NCBI RefSeq assembly: GCF_000003815.2
Contig: NC_049983.1
Location: 22,531,552 to 22,595,551 of the forward strand
DNA: 64,000 nt
From: Branchiostoma floridae
Taxonomy: Eukaryota; Chordata; Leptocardii; Amphioxiformes; Branchiostomatidae
Direction: 5' to 3'
Positions 48,716 to 62,100 of the stretch are shown here, piece by piece. The position numbers were made by a program, and so were the translations under genes. Below the pieces are notes generated by a model, which saw only the letters and a program-made list of their open reading frames with translations, did no database searches and was not told the DNA's origin. The number at the start of each line of letters is the position of its first letter. Position 1 is the stretch's first letter.

Positions 48716-48864
48716 GTGTAATAGCAAACTTCGCATCACCCAGGGATAGCTAGAACCAACAAAAATGGACTGGTCCATTCGGCAGCTACTAGTAGTGGTG
48801 ATTTTCTGCTTTTGTTCATCAGTTCGCTCCGAAGAATGGAGTTTAACAAACCTTCCACCAGACA
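48716..48864 (+). CDS. L1CAM-like: L1-family gene: exon with end of 5' UTR, start codon and signal peptide
   Basis: The acceptor is the TTTCCAG ending at 48715, so at least one further non-coding exon must lie upstream. The ATG at 48765 has A at -3 and G at +4. An in-frame TAG at 48747-48749 rules out a longer start within this exon. The first residues are MDWSIRQ, then a hydrophobic core LLVVVIFCFCSSV and a likely cleavage near VRS|EE, as expected for a secreted or membrane protein. The donor is GTAAGT at 48865, leaving phase 1. The next exon is 3.9 kb away, the longest intron among the coding exons in view. Confidence 0.9.
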
Positions 48865-51800
48865 GTAAGTACTCGCTTCATTTCTTCAATTCTCGCTATT
48901 GTTTCTTGATGTTGCTTTCTAAAAATGCTGGCTGTATCAAAGCTGCATTGCACAGCTAGTTCCTTGATAAATCATAATGCTTCACTTCTGCTCAGCTTAG
49001 GATGACATAAGAAGAAGATATTACATATTCGAGAAATCTTCTTCTCAACCAGTGATTCTTATAATTACTTGCTTACATTTCGATGCCATCTTCCTCAGAG
49101 ACTGGAGTGCTGCTTATCGCTTCTATATTACTAACTTAAAGTTGATTTCTCCAATGTCATATATCCTGCCAACCTGATGAAATTATTTCAGAAGAGAAGA
49201 TCATGATTTTAGTTCACCAGATGATGATGATGAGAAAAGCAGGAAACCAACGGTTTGCCACAGAGTCAGTTACAGAGTAGAGAATACCTTGCATACAGAA
49301 ATCTCACCTTGCAATTGTAGTGGTTACAACCTAAGAAATGGGGGTTATAAGTGACTAGACCAGCTGGACAGATCGAAGCTTACATCCAATATGCAAGCGC
49401 ACATGATCTTTGAAAATCAGACATTGATTCGGATAGTGAGTGTCAATTTGAGTAGACCAACTTGAAGTTTCAAGTCAATAACTTTCCCACTATTCAGGGC
49501 CAATGAGACCAGGCCTCTTATGTAACTGCAACAGAAAAAAATGTCAAGAATAAGCTATAAGCACGTTTGAAGAAGAATGGGGCAAAGTTTTGCTTGAGAC
49601 AAGTCCATTTCCACATATACTGCAAAGCTTAGAGAGGAGACCTGTAAAACTGTAGATAGTGATCATGACTCTATAAACTGTAGATGAAGACCCTAAATTG
49701 ACCAATTCTTCAGATCAACAAGTGATGAAATTCTGTTGTTCATTTCAGTGAAAGGAGTTGGGGAAATCAGCTGGGAGGATGGTGATCATTTTAGCTTTCA
49801 TTTTCCTTATTCTTGTTTCCAATTTCAAAAGGCCTGAACGATGCCTGTAGGTCGGATTAACTTAACAGGAGACGAAGCATGTAAAATCGTTGCCAGGGAA
49901 AGAGTTTCTGGCTTCTACTGATGTCATGCTGGAAGAATTTGACTCCTTGCCAGAATGGTTCAGACCTGCTGACTGCATCTTGAGTGTGTGGTTGTCTCAC
50001 TCTGTGCTACAAGCATGTACTGTGCTTGCTGCATTGTTTAACCACCCATGTAGTAGCCATAGTAGAAACATTTATCCTTCCAGTCATTTGTGGTATCTCA
50101 CTGCACTTGGGGCACAGACCGGTGTGGCACTGCGGGGTTCAAAAGATTACTCAACAAATTGCAGAGATGAAGAATGAATTTTCTTACACTTTGTTTATTT
50201 TGTTGTCTTCAAAGTCATACTTTTATGTATTATGCAATATATAAATTATAAAGAATCTGGGAAAATAACACAACAGTGCCGCAGTGAACGAACCCCACAG
50301 TGCCGCACCAGTGCCCCAAGTGCAGTGAGATACTTCCTTTAGATGGACTGCAAACTTGTTCTTTTAAAAAATTGAACATTTGTAACATGAAAGGAAAAAG
50401 GCAGTGTTGTCCTTACCACCTGTTTTTGAATGTTCAGTTTGATGGTAACAATTTAAAAGATAAGCATGACTGAAATTCCTTTTCCGGATACAAAAACGAA
50501 TCTAAAAGTATGCTGGACAGAAGTCTTGATCAGTCAGCCAGGACAGAAATATCCAAGGAAAATCAACTCGTCCATCTAAGTTATTTTGAAATGAATTGGA
50601 AGGATTAATGAAGAATTTTCATGACATCATGGCATTTTGTTGGTACTGTACATGTACAGTACAAAGTGTGTATACGTTAACCCACCAATGCCATTGCTTT
50701 GGCATCTACCCAAGCCTCTCTTTTCAGGATTTCTCCAGAATTCCTTTTCTGATACATGTAGCAGTAGATGTTTCTTAGCTCTTCCATTGTGTTGATCATT
50801 GTGTGCTCCTTAAGTTAAAAGAGATGCAGAGCAAAATGTTTTGTGCATGTTTTGATCACAGTTATGTAATGTATGATGTGTTTGTAACCATTTCATCCTT
50901 AAGTGCACTTGTATATGCACAGTATAGTGAACATTAGAGGTGGGTACCGGTACAGAAATTTCAGGTCCAGGTCCGGTTCAGGTCCAGAGGATCAGGCACA
51001 GGCCTGATTGAATATGTGAAAACTTGCCATGGACGATGGTCCATTTTGCTATAAAGAAATCTGTTGTGCTGAGAATTTGATCCCACTGGCGTTTTGAAAA
51101 GATCCTACAATGCTAACTGCCCCTGTCCGATTGACTGCAAACTTGGTAGGAATGACTATAGACTCTACTTTGCTTTGCTCTTGTTATTTTCTTCGACCAG
51201 TAAGCCCCAAAACGTGTGAATGCTCCAAAAGGTCCAACATCCGGTCCACCGCATTTTTTCAGGTCCGTTTTTTTCCGGACCAATCCAATAAGAAAAAAAA
51301 GTTTTTGTACCAGTACACCGTAACGGTACCCACCCCTAGTGAACATGCTTCTTATGTGGCAATTATAGTATAAGCTGCCACCATTTTCTTGTGTGAAATT
51401 ACATGACCTTGACTTTCTCATCACAATGTTCTTTTCTCCCTCCCCGGTTCTGTTTCCGCCCCTCCGTTTTGTCCTCCTTTCGTTTTCCGTTACCTTCTCC
51501 CCTCCCTCCTTCTCACGCCTTGTCGCGTAACTTGTCGGAACTTCAGTCGGAGTGGATGGTGGGTAGCTTTCGAACAGTCTTTTCTCTTTTTCTCACAAGT
51601 TTGCAGCTGTTGTTGTTGTTGTTGTTTGGTACAGTGTTTTTATTTATAAGTTTTTATTGTGGCTTCTGCTCCCAAGCGTGTACATGCTTTGTGTAGCAAT
51701 GCCACTTGTGCAGTTACAATATATCATGTGATGTACTAGTATTTTGTAAAACTTGTAAACAAGTACACAAGGTATTCCAACACAATTATTAAATGTCTGC

Positions 51801-52964
51801 TACAAGACTTGCCCGGTATAGGATGATTTTAGAAACTTTCTTTTGCCGGAACTCAGCTAGCCTTTGAGCTATTGGCCTAAAAGAACATTTCTTATCTCGT
51901 ATTTGGATGTACAAATGTACATTGTATGTTTACTTACAAAAATGATTGTAAGAATGTGAACTTTTTTTGTAATGATTGATTGGAATACCAAGTGGAAGGA
52001 AAGGTATAACATTTTAATTTTGTTTAAGGCATGTAGGTTTGATAGTACTCAAAGATTAAGTTCTGTTCTGTTTAGTTTTTGGTAACCTTATAAAGGAAAG
52101 GTATGTATCACAATTAATTGTTTTATGCTAAAATTCTCGTTTTGCAAATGAAATTTGAGTTCTTTGATTGCAGGGCTACGGCAAAATGTCACGTCACTTT
52201 ATTTTGGAGAGGGCAGATTTTTGCTTGGACATTTGAGTCATCTGAGACATTATAAACACCGTATCAGAAAACATGGTACCAAATTTGTATTATATCAGTT
52301 TCCTCCTCTCTGGGTGTGAAGGTGTTTCTTTCTGGATCTCCGGCTTTACTCACGAATACTCAAATAAAAAGAAATGATCAATGATTGTTGCAATGAGTTA
52401 TTCTATCTTCCTTTTCTACCTTTTTGTGGTCTCTATGTCTATCTGGCCAAGGTATTATTGAATTGGAAAAATGTCATTATTTTAGATGTTTACCAGTTTT
52501 TTTTACTGTTTTCTCAATCACAAAAATCTTGAAAAAGTAGCACGAAAGAATAAAGCTGAATCACCAAAAATTGGCCCTTTAACTTAAGAAAGTATCAATT
52601 TTCTATGACAAAAGAATCAAAGGATAAACGAGAATCCTGACATTCATGGACTTCAAGCTGCATCTCATTTCCTATTATAAAAATTGCGCCTCTCAACATC
52701 CAGCAAAGTGCAACTTTCTATGACTTCAGCAATGTACTAATTTTCTTTATTGCTTTGACAGTTCCAATGCCACCAGTCATAACCAAACAGGCGCCCACTC
52801 AACACATAGTAGATCCTAGAGAACTCATCGTCATAGACTGTGAAGCAACCGGCAGCCCTGAAATAAGGTAAGGGATAGCTGATGATCGCTGAGTACCTGT
52901 GTCTTTGTACTGTCCTTCTTTCTCAAAGATGATTGTGTTCTCATCATCATATTGTGTGTGTGCA

Positions 52965-53004
<40 letters not shown>

Positions 53005-53035
53005 TGTATGTGTGAGTGTGTATATGTGTGTGTAT

Positions 53036-53081
<46 letters not shown>

Positions 53082-53121
53082 GTGTGTGAGTGAGTGTGTG
53101 TGTGTGTGTGTGTGTGTTTGT

Positions 53122-53169
<48 letters not shown>

Positions 53170-56100
53170 GAGAGAGAGACAGAGAGAGAGATCATGTGGG
53201 CTGAAGTGAAAAGCCTGTCGTAATGAACCACTTTGTACAGTAGTGATCTTTCTTCGGTATATGCAGCAAAACAAAGGATTAGTTCTTATGCCCCCTAGCA
53301 TCTCCAACAGAACTGCATGCCTTTTTTTCTTAATCCAGAGGGCTGAGTTTTAAGCTTTGTTGCTCATTGCCGTGCAGGTATAGTTGGTTGAAGAATGGAC
53401 GAGAACTAGACGTGGATAGCGACCCAAGCATCTCCTGGTCGGCGGCGCCCAACTCCGGCACCATCACCATCGAACTGGACGGAGACAACCCTGACAAGAG
53501 CTACGAGGGAAAGTACCAGTGCAGGGCCGCCAACCACAGGGGAACGGCTGTCACCAATGAGATCGAGGTCATCATCACAGGTATGCATGTACAGCACTCA
53601 TTTTACGTACTTTCATTATGTGTGTTTATGGTGTCTCAAACTGACTTAGAGCTATAGGCTGCCATCAAGCCTCTGCATCTATGTGCAAGCACACCTAACA
53701 GCAGACGATAAACTGGATCATAGTGAGTGTGAGTTTGTGTGTTTCTTTTTCAGTTCTAGGCTGATATAACAGATTGAACTGTATAAAACTTAAGCTTCAG
53801 TTGTATTTCACCCATTTATAGGCTGAATAAATGACTTAATAATTGATACCTTTGTGACAACAGAGGACAGAGCGACAGTTTTTTATAGTTGTTAGTTGCA
53901 TATTTATAGGATGATATCAGGTCTCGGCGACAAGATGTAATGATGATCAGGTCTCCATCTGAAGATGTCTTTCAAGTCTCTCATTCCAGCTTCTCCGCTG
54001 TTCGCGTTTGCGGAGGACTGAGAGATCACCGTCCCCGTCGGCACCCAGCACGTCCTGAAGTGCCTCTCTATCCTCGGGGAGGTCTCCATCTTTCGTTTTT
54101 CAGTTTCTCTGTCTTAACTTATATCTCAACGCTCTCATTCCAGCTTCTCCTCTGTTCGCGTTTGCGGAAGACCGGGAGATTACCGTCCCCGTCGGCGCCC
54201 AGCACGTCCTGAAGTGCCTCTCTATCCTTGGGGAGGCTATTCATAGAATTATAATAGGTCTTTGTCTTATGATGTCTCTCAACATTCTTATTCCAGCGTC
54301 TCCGCTGTTCGCGTTTGCGGAAGATCGGGAGATTACCGTCCCCGTCGGCGCCCAGCACGTCCTGAAGTGCCTCTCTATCCTCGGAGAGGCTATCCCGCCG
54401 CCCACCATCTACTGGACCAAGGACGGCAGTAACCCCATCGACCTGACCGAGAGGATCTCCATCGATGCCGAGAACAGCCTCATCTTCGCCAACGTGGAGG
54501 AGGGAGACGCGGGAGAGTACTCCTGCCGAGCGGAGTACTCCAAACTGGGCACCATCCGGATCGCCAACACGCTAACCTTGATTGTTGACACAGGTCAGTG
54601 GGACCCTGTTATAGGTTACTAAAGGTTTGACAAGTCATCAAGATACATGCAAACATTACATGATACAAAATAAGCGACAGTTAGTACTGGATAAGTGCTC
54701 TTTCGTTCATAGTCCCTAGTGGCGCATGCAGGGCACAATATATAAAATACTGTCTCTGAGACTGACTGTGTTTTCAGTGTATCTGTATCATTCATAGGGA
54801 TCTTTAGGATTATATTTCAGTGGATGACAAAGTTCTTTGTACACAGCCAAGTCTGACCTTTCGATCACCGTCTATCACCTTCCTGGAGGCAATAGTGACA
54901 GGTTCTATCATGCACTGCAGCTACATGTATGTGTTGCTGCTAACAGATGCGGTCCAAAATATTAAGTGTCTACACATATACATAGAATAACTTGGTTGTG
55001 TACAAACAACTTTCTTTTCCATTGACTAACCACCATGCTGACACTGTTCAACATTCATGTTTCATGTTTTGCAACTTGACGAGTTCTTTTTTTTGTATTC
55101 CAGCATCACCACGGGGAGCCCGCGCACCATCCTTTCTGAAGCGTGACATCAACCTTCCGCCCGTGAACAGGGGGGAGGATCTGACATTGAGATGCATCAC
55201 AGAGGGCCTGTGAGTACTGTTTCCATTCTACAGATGTTTCATTTTATTGTGTGTATCATACATGTACAAGAAATAGCACCAGTGACCATGCCAGCATCTG
55301 GACAAGTTAGGACGTGGTCACTTAGGTCGTGCGATCGTCGTACAATCGCTAACTTCAGCTATTTTGGAAGACAATAATTTACATCTCCTGCAAAGCTCAA
55401 CTGTCTTGGCACACAAAATGCTGTTTTGGATCCATGTCGGTGGTTGGTTATGTCACAGCCTCCTTGAAAGTCCTATGGCATCAAAATTGTATGATGATGG
55501 CACAACCTAAGGGTACTTGGCCAAAAGCACAAGCTTTCAAATTAGCAAAGCCACATTGCACTATTACTAGCTACTTAAAAAGGCATTACTATATGTAACC
55601 CAAGAGCTACATGTACGTAAAAAGAGATGGTCACTGCAGCTGCCCTATATGACAAACGGTTTGTCCTTTCCAACAGGCCAAGTGACTTTCAGGAGGTATA
55701 AATGGCAGTGGAAGGAAAGAGATGATTTGTGCCTTCTAACACCATGCCCTAGACACAGTGGCCACTGTCCCTACAGCCTCAAAAAGGCTATGTGACTACC
55801 TTTATATTAGCTTTCACCTATAACAATAAGTTACCTTTAACATACATGTATCCCTTCCATCAGGCCAACACCCGAGGTTAGATGGAGAAGAACATCCGGA
55901 GGAAGCCTGCCCTCCGCCCGCGCCAGGGTGGTGGGAACCTCACTCATCATCGAGGAGGTGGTGGAGAGGGATGCGGGGAGCTACGAGTGCACGGCCTCCA
56001 ACTCTCTGGGCAAGGACACGTACGAAGTCATGGTGACTGTCAATGGTGAGTGGTTTTTCGTTGAAGAGGCTCATCAGTCACGTATGAATAGAGTTACTAC

Positions 56101-59100
56101 AATATTCTTTAAACAGAGATGGTTTTCGAAAGGCATAGAGAAATACCTGCAAATTTTGGATGTCTTGCAGCACATCTTGTTCACAGATTGACCTAGTCTC
56201 GTGAGAAAGCACAAGACTATTGACCTAGTCTTGTGAGAGAACACGAGACTACTTGTAGGTCCAAACTTACAAGTCTTTGACTTTGAGTTTTTCTTGGGAT
56301 AGAATACACCAGACAACAGAAAAATCTGACTTTTTCTTCTGTTTAGAAAGAAAACATGAAAATCTGACTTTATTTCTTGTGTTTAGCCGCACCATACTGG
56401 AAGACTGAGCCAGAAGGCCAGATGCTTGCTCCTGGAGACGATGCCACCATCCTGTGCGAGGCAGCTGGAACACCCACCCCGGAGGTTAGCTGGAAGCGCA
56501 ACGGAGAACCTCTTGGAGGTAAGACCGTCTGTCCTTTTCCTGTTGCCATGGTTACTCCTGCATCCTGTTGCCATGGTTACCAGTGCATCATGTTTCCATG
56601 GTTACCGGGTCTACCCGAGCATGGAATGGTGTGATACCTCGGATGCAGGAAAATGCCCTTCCAAATGGTGTACCAGATGCTGTAACTGTACAGTCGCTAA
56701 ACTTTTATCTTCGGGTGATGCTCTTCATCTTCAAAGTCTTAGTAGTTAAAGAATCTACATGAGTACATGATATTATTTATAGCTCTCTGACCTCCTCTCT
56801 TTTTGGACCCCATGAAAAGAGGCAGACTCCAGATTTGTCCAGACTAGAAAAGGCACAAACAAACAAACAAACATGTATGAAAATTGACCACATGATTATA
56901 ATTGCCACAGCTAGCATCTCTCCAACTATTGCATATTAAAATGTGTATTTCTGATTCTGACATATCATAGTCAGATCACCTGTTGGATAAAGGTTAAAGA
57001 CTGTAACAGTTACATCTTGCATGATGTGAGCCACATTGTTGCATGCTGCACCCTGACGAACAGCTCAAGCTTTGTCTTCTGAGCTGCCAGCATGCTGTCA
57101 ATGCTGTGACAAACTGGTAATAAACATCAGCATTGTTAAGTCACAGTTAAAGATGTTTGTGTTTGTAAAAGCACCAGTTTTGATAGTCGGAATTAAGAGA
57201 TTTGGAATGAAGCTCACCAGCCAGTCTAGTTGCTCACTGTGCACGTTACAAGACATTGCATTCTTTGCTCATATTATATAATTGCTAAAATGCTGTTGTT
57301 GTTTCTAGCAGCATAGTTACAGCTAAGATGCATCGTGGACAAACTTGCAGCTTCGCCAAGGACAATAGACAGATTTTCCTTTGCTTGGCTGTGAACTAGC
57401 TAGAAGCACTCTTAGTGAATACATTGTTGCACCTATTGGCAAAATGTGTATTGTAGTGTGATGATGTATAGTATTAGTACATACCGGTAGTAATATGTTG
57501 TACCGTGACTTATGACTGCATATTGTGTATGTGTAGTTGTTAGAAGAAGAGATTGTTACATAAACATTCATTGTAACTACAAAGATTGATTTGTGAAGCA
57601 AAGTTGTTAAAATCTAGAACTGTCAGCTTTACAATGGTGTTGAACCCGTTGGCAAAGCCCTCAGTTTTAGGTTCAAAGTTGCAGAATTTACATGCCTTTT
57701 TTCAGTACTGTGCTATAAATATTTCTCCCCCGACCAGATGCTTCATTCTCACAGCCTTACATCATAACTCATTCATCGTACTAACAATTGTTTCAATCTA
57801 TCACTTTCCATATGAGAAATGAGTACTAGTGTTAGACAGTGAATAGTGTATCCTTCAGAAAAAAAATGAGTTATACACGATTCTGTCGATGATAGCGTAA
57901 TGTTATGTAGAAAGCTGTAACTAGTCAAGTTATGATACTAGGAATAAGAGAATGACAGAGACATCAATATTTGCTCTCTCCATCTTCTTAGTACTGGTGT
58001 AGTTGAAGGTTTTTCTGAAGCTGGTGTAAAAGTGGTTTGAAATGGGTGTGTAGAAAGTTCTGTAGTCTTCGGTGGTATGAAGATTCGCCACAAACAGTGC
58101 TGAAAGCGCTTTCATGACAACGTATATGACTGCATTGAAGTGCTTTCAGGGCAGTTTGTGGCAGTGATACTTCTAGATCACAACCCTTTCAAAGCACTTT
58201 GATAGTAGCACAGTTTTGGAACACTAAGAACCTACTAAAGTCATACAATTTAGGCAGTTCTTCTCTTGTGACTGAACAAGACTACTTCAAAGATTTTGTT
58301 GATGCTGGAAAATCTGAATTTCTATGATGACTTTGCGTTCAAGAGATATTGATACACGTAGTATGGAAGTCAAAATCGTACTTGCTGTTGAAAAGCAAAA
58401 TTGTAGGAAGTTCTCCTCCCACTGGATACGTTTGTGATGTTTTGATGCCGTTTGTGTCGATCATATAGCTAAACACGGATTGATCCGCGATCATCACTTT
58501 GAGGAAAAACTCCAAGGTGGGCGTGCTTGGAATGTGGCCGTGTCTTTCCTGCATGAGGTCTTGATTTCTGTGAACCGTGCCTTCCAACGATTTCCACCTC
58601 ATTTCTATGATTCTTTTCCATCGGCAAGCAAATTCGATCCGATCCGTAAAAAAAAAAAAGAAGCTGATCGTGCAAACATGTCTGTCTCCTCTGTGTCTCA
58701 CCTCAGATCAGTTCAAGCTTCATTTTCAAAATCACTTGTCTCACGTTAACCGCTGTATTCTCTCACGTTTGTGGCAAACTTCACCCTATCTGTGGCGTCC
58801 TGTCTTTTTTCGTTTTCACGAGCTGCTCGAACGCTTGCAAGGTCGACCACGTAATCCGTCACCTTTGGTCTGTTTCCATTGGCGACCATTTTCTGTCAAG
58901 TTGACCTCTCCATGAAGAACTATAAATTTTTTTTTTAGATTGTTCACTGCCTCTGTCTGCTTCATCGCTAATTTCTGTCCTCTCGCCAGGCAGCGTTTGC
59001 TCTGGCTTCCCCCAACGACGTAAACTAAAAACGAACCTTTCTCCTCTTGCTACTTTCAGATCAGGCAAACCGTCGCGTTTCCGGCACAACACTGTCCCTG

Positions 59101-62100
59101 CAAGAACTTGTTAAGGACAATAGCGCCGTGTACCAGTGCATCGCGCGCAACAACCTAGGCACGAGGATCACTAACGCCTACATCAACGTCGTTGGTAAGA
59201 GTCTTTCTTAGATTTTGGGGTCATCAAATAGAAACCACTGCTTCACTGTTAGTGAATAAAGCTGGTCTCAATCATGATGTTTCTAGAGACGACACTGTTC
59301 CAGGCCTATTTATGTAACCTAAGCCTTTGTTTTCACATATGAAATGTTAAGGTTCTTTCCTTCCAATCAGCAACCCTCATTTTAATGATTGAATGGCATA
59401 TAGAGTGTCTTCTTTGAATGTGTTTTTAGCCTGATTTGGCCATTAGTAAGCTCTTGAGATAGAGACGCTTTAAGCCCTTGACAGTGAGAGATTGTAACGT
59501 TATAGCAGGCTATTCTTGTGTCCAAGTGGGGACAAGAAATTTTGACCTACCCTTGTAGATTTTTCACCTATCCCTACTTCCCACTGCAGAGCTGCCGCCC
59601 ATCATGCTGACAGCAGCCAACAAAAAGTACGCCTACGTCCAGGACCAGGACGCTCAGCTCGACTGCCTGTCATTCGGCTCCCCCAAGCCTGAGATCACGT
59701 GGTATGTACATGTAGAATTTCACCAATTTATTACGGGTTTGCAAAAAGCTAAACCTATTAAGCATTCATTCACACCAATGGGTGCCGCCATCTTGATACA
59801 AATGTATTATATCTGTGTATATGCCTGTCATTCGGCTCCCCCAAGCCTGAGATCACGTGGTATGTACATGTAGAATTTCACTAAAAGCAACTTTCAGAAA
59901 AGGCGCTTTCTGTACAGGATGTCACAGTTGTGGAACAGCACAGGCGACAATTAGCAAAATATTGTACTGTAATTATTGATTATGAGGACTTAGGTTACTT
60001 CTGCTATTTAATGTCACTTTATATGTCTCTGTATGTTTTTAAATTGTAGTGTGAATACTGGTATCAATGTACTGTGTAAAGATGAACGTGGAGACCACCG
60101 GAAGAATAGCCTCGTATGAGGCTTATTGTGGATCTAAATAAACTCACACACTCACTCACTCACTAATTTATTACAGGTTTGCAAAAAGCTAAACCTTTTT
60201 ACATCAATGGGTGCCGCCATCTTGATACAAATGTATTATGACACCTTCTGGAAGCCCACGTGTTTCTGTTCTAGATATACGAGTGACTGCAATGATGTCA
60301 CAGTGACGCAGTGGCAAGCAAAAAGCAGGCGTTTGGCAAAATATCGATTTACATATTAATCATTAATTTGATCTGCTAATTTTCATGTTTGCTGATGTCT
60401 TGGTAGGCACCAGTTTTCCAATCTCTCGGATGTAAACAACAACACTGATGGCTCTGATAGGTGAGATTGTCCCATGCTGCAGTACCAACATGCATTGCTA
60501 GCCGGTGCTTCAGCATTGCTAAATTGCAGATTTTAAATAAAAGCAAAAGTCCCTGACATAGATAGAACTCAATGACAGCATAGAATGTTCTGAAAAAAGT
60601 CAAACTGTAATTTCCAAAAAGAAATTGGACTTACCCAAATTTTGACTGGTCAACTCAAGTCTTTGTGAAGGAATGGACAAACCAATCATTATGCTTCTGT
60701 GATGTCATTTATCATGTAGCACACGTGACTCGTTGAGGGCAGAAGTTGCAGAAAGTCTATGGCCTCATCCTCTGTTTGGAAATGGTTGTAAAGCTTTGGT
60801 TGTAATGGCTTCTTTGATTACTCTGGCAAAAAACGTCTGTTTCTGTTTCTTGGATTCTTACTTTATCCAATGTGGCTGGGTTTGACGACTGATGACCAGG
60901 TTCCTTGAGCACAAACTCCCAAGTTCATCATCCTCAGAATTTCTCAACGCATACATACATTGTACATGCGAAGCTGGTGTGTTGCGCCGAAGGGCGGTTA
61001 TACTGGCTATATAGATATAGATGACGAATATAATCAGCTGCTGCCGTGCTGCATGCCTGCGAAGATGGTGTGTTGCGCCGAAGGGCGGTTATACTGGCTA
61101 TATAGATACAGATACAGATGTCACATGGACACTTGACACACAGTAGATAACTAGATAAACACTTTACACTCGTACAGGTACAAGGAGGAGCTGCTTGCGG
61201 GAGATCGTTACCAGGTCCTGAGTAACGGCACCCTGGTCATCACCACCGTCAGCACCGAGGACGACGGGAAGTACAAGTGCATGGCCATCAACAAGTTCGG
61301 CGAGGAGCCACTGCAGGCTGAGCTGTCTGTCAAGAGTGAGTTCTTTGATTATGTGAAATCAGCATCAGGCTTTTAGCTAGGATTGAATCATGGGGGGCCA
61401 AATTTCTTAGTGAGTCGCAGTAAGTGATATAGGCGGGGCTATTGTAGGGGGTCAGGGGGCATTCATCTTACATGGTGCAGAGTTTTCAAGAATTTTAAGT
61501 TAAAATAGTGAATTCTAAGGTATCTTGAGGGGCAAAATTACTATCAGAAAGGTCACAGTAGAAATGACCTAGTGGTATCCCTGGTCAATCAGGATTTCAT
61601 ACTTTTCAGAGGATCTGCTCCCCAGTGTAAGGGCGTCTGTTGCTTCAAGAAAAATGTTTATGACACCTGGATGCATGCCTGGCTAAAAGCCTGCATACTA
61701 ACAGTAATTTGATATTTCCCTTTGTGGTACAGGAAAGACCACCATCGCCACGCCACCCATCGCTCTCGAGGTCAGGGCCGGAAACGAGGCGCAGTTCGTC
61801 TGCGCGGTCGACAAGGACCCCGACCTCGAGCTCACCATCACCTGGCTGAAGAACGGCATTCCCATCATGCCCGGCAGCCGCATCATGCAGCCGGTCCTGG
61901 GAACCCTCCTCATCAAGGACACCATCAACTCTGACTCGGCTATCTACACTTGTCTGGCCAGAACTACTCGTGATGAGGCATCTGCACAGGCTGCCCTCTC
62001 TGTTATAGGTAAGAGGTTTACATAAAGGGAAAATAAAGAAAGATCGCATCAAGATTAAGAACACCATAAGCTTGGACTTGGCTGTGTGTACGCATGTCAG

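Larger units (their letters stand above)
59722..60245 (+). repeat. Duplicated intron block in the Ig5 intron
   Basis: AATTTATTAC-GGTTTGC, AAAAAGCTAAACCT and ATGGGTGCCGCCATCTTGAT occur at about 59725-59809 and 60167-60240. The copied exon end (59822-59881) and a retroelement tail lie between them. Confidence 0.9.

Noticed and set aside
52831-53307. Minus-strand open frame of 158 codons
   Set aside because: Nearly all of it is the CA side of the TG tract, and it overlaps a real plus-strand Ig exon.
53990-54100. First extra Ig2 copy as a usable alternative exon
   Set aside because: It has an in-frame TGA eleven codons after the acceptor and no donor at a domain-compatible place.
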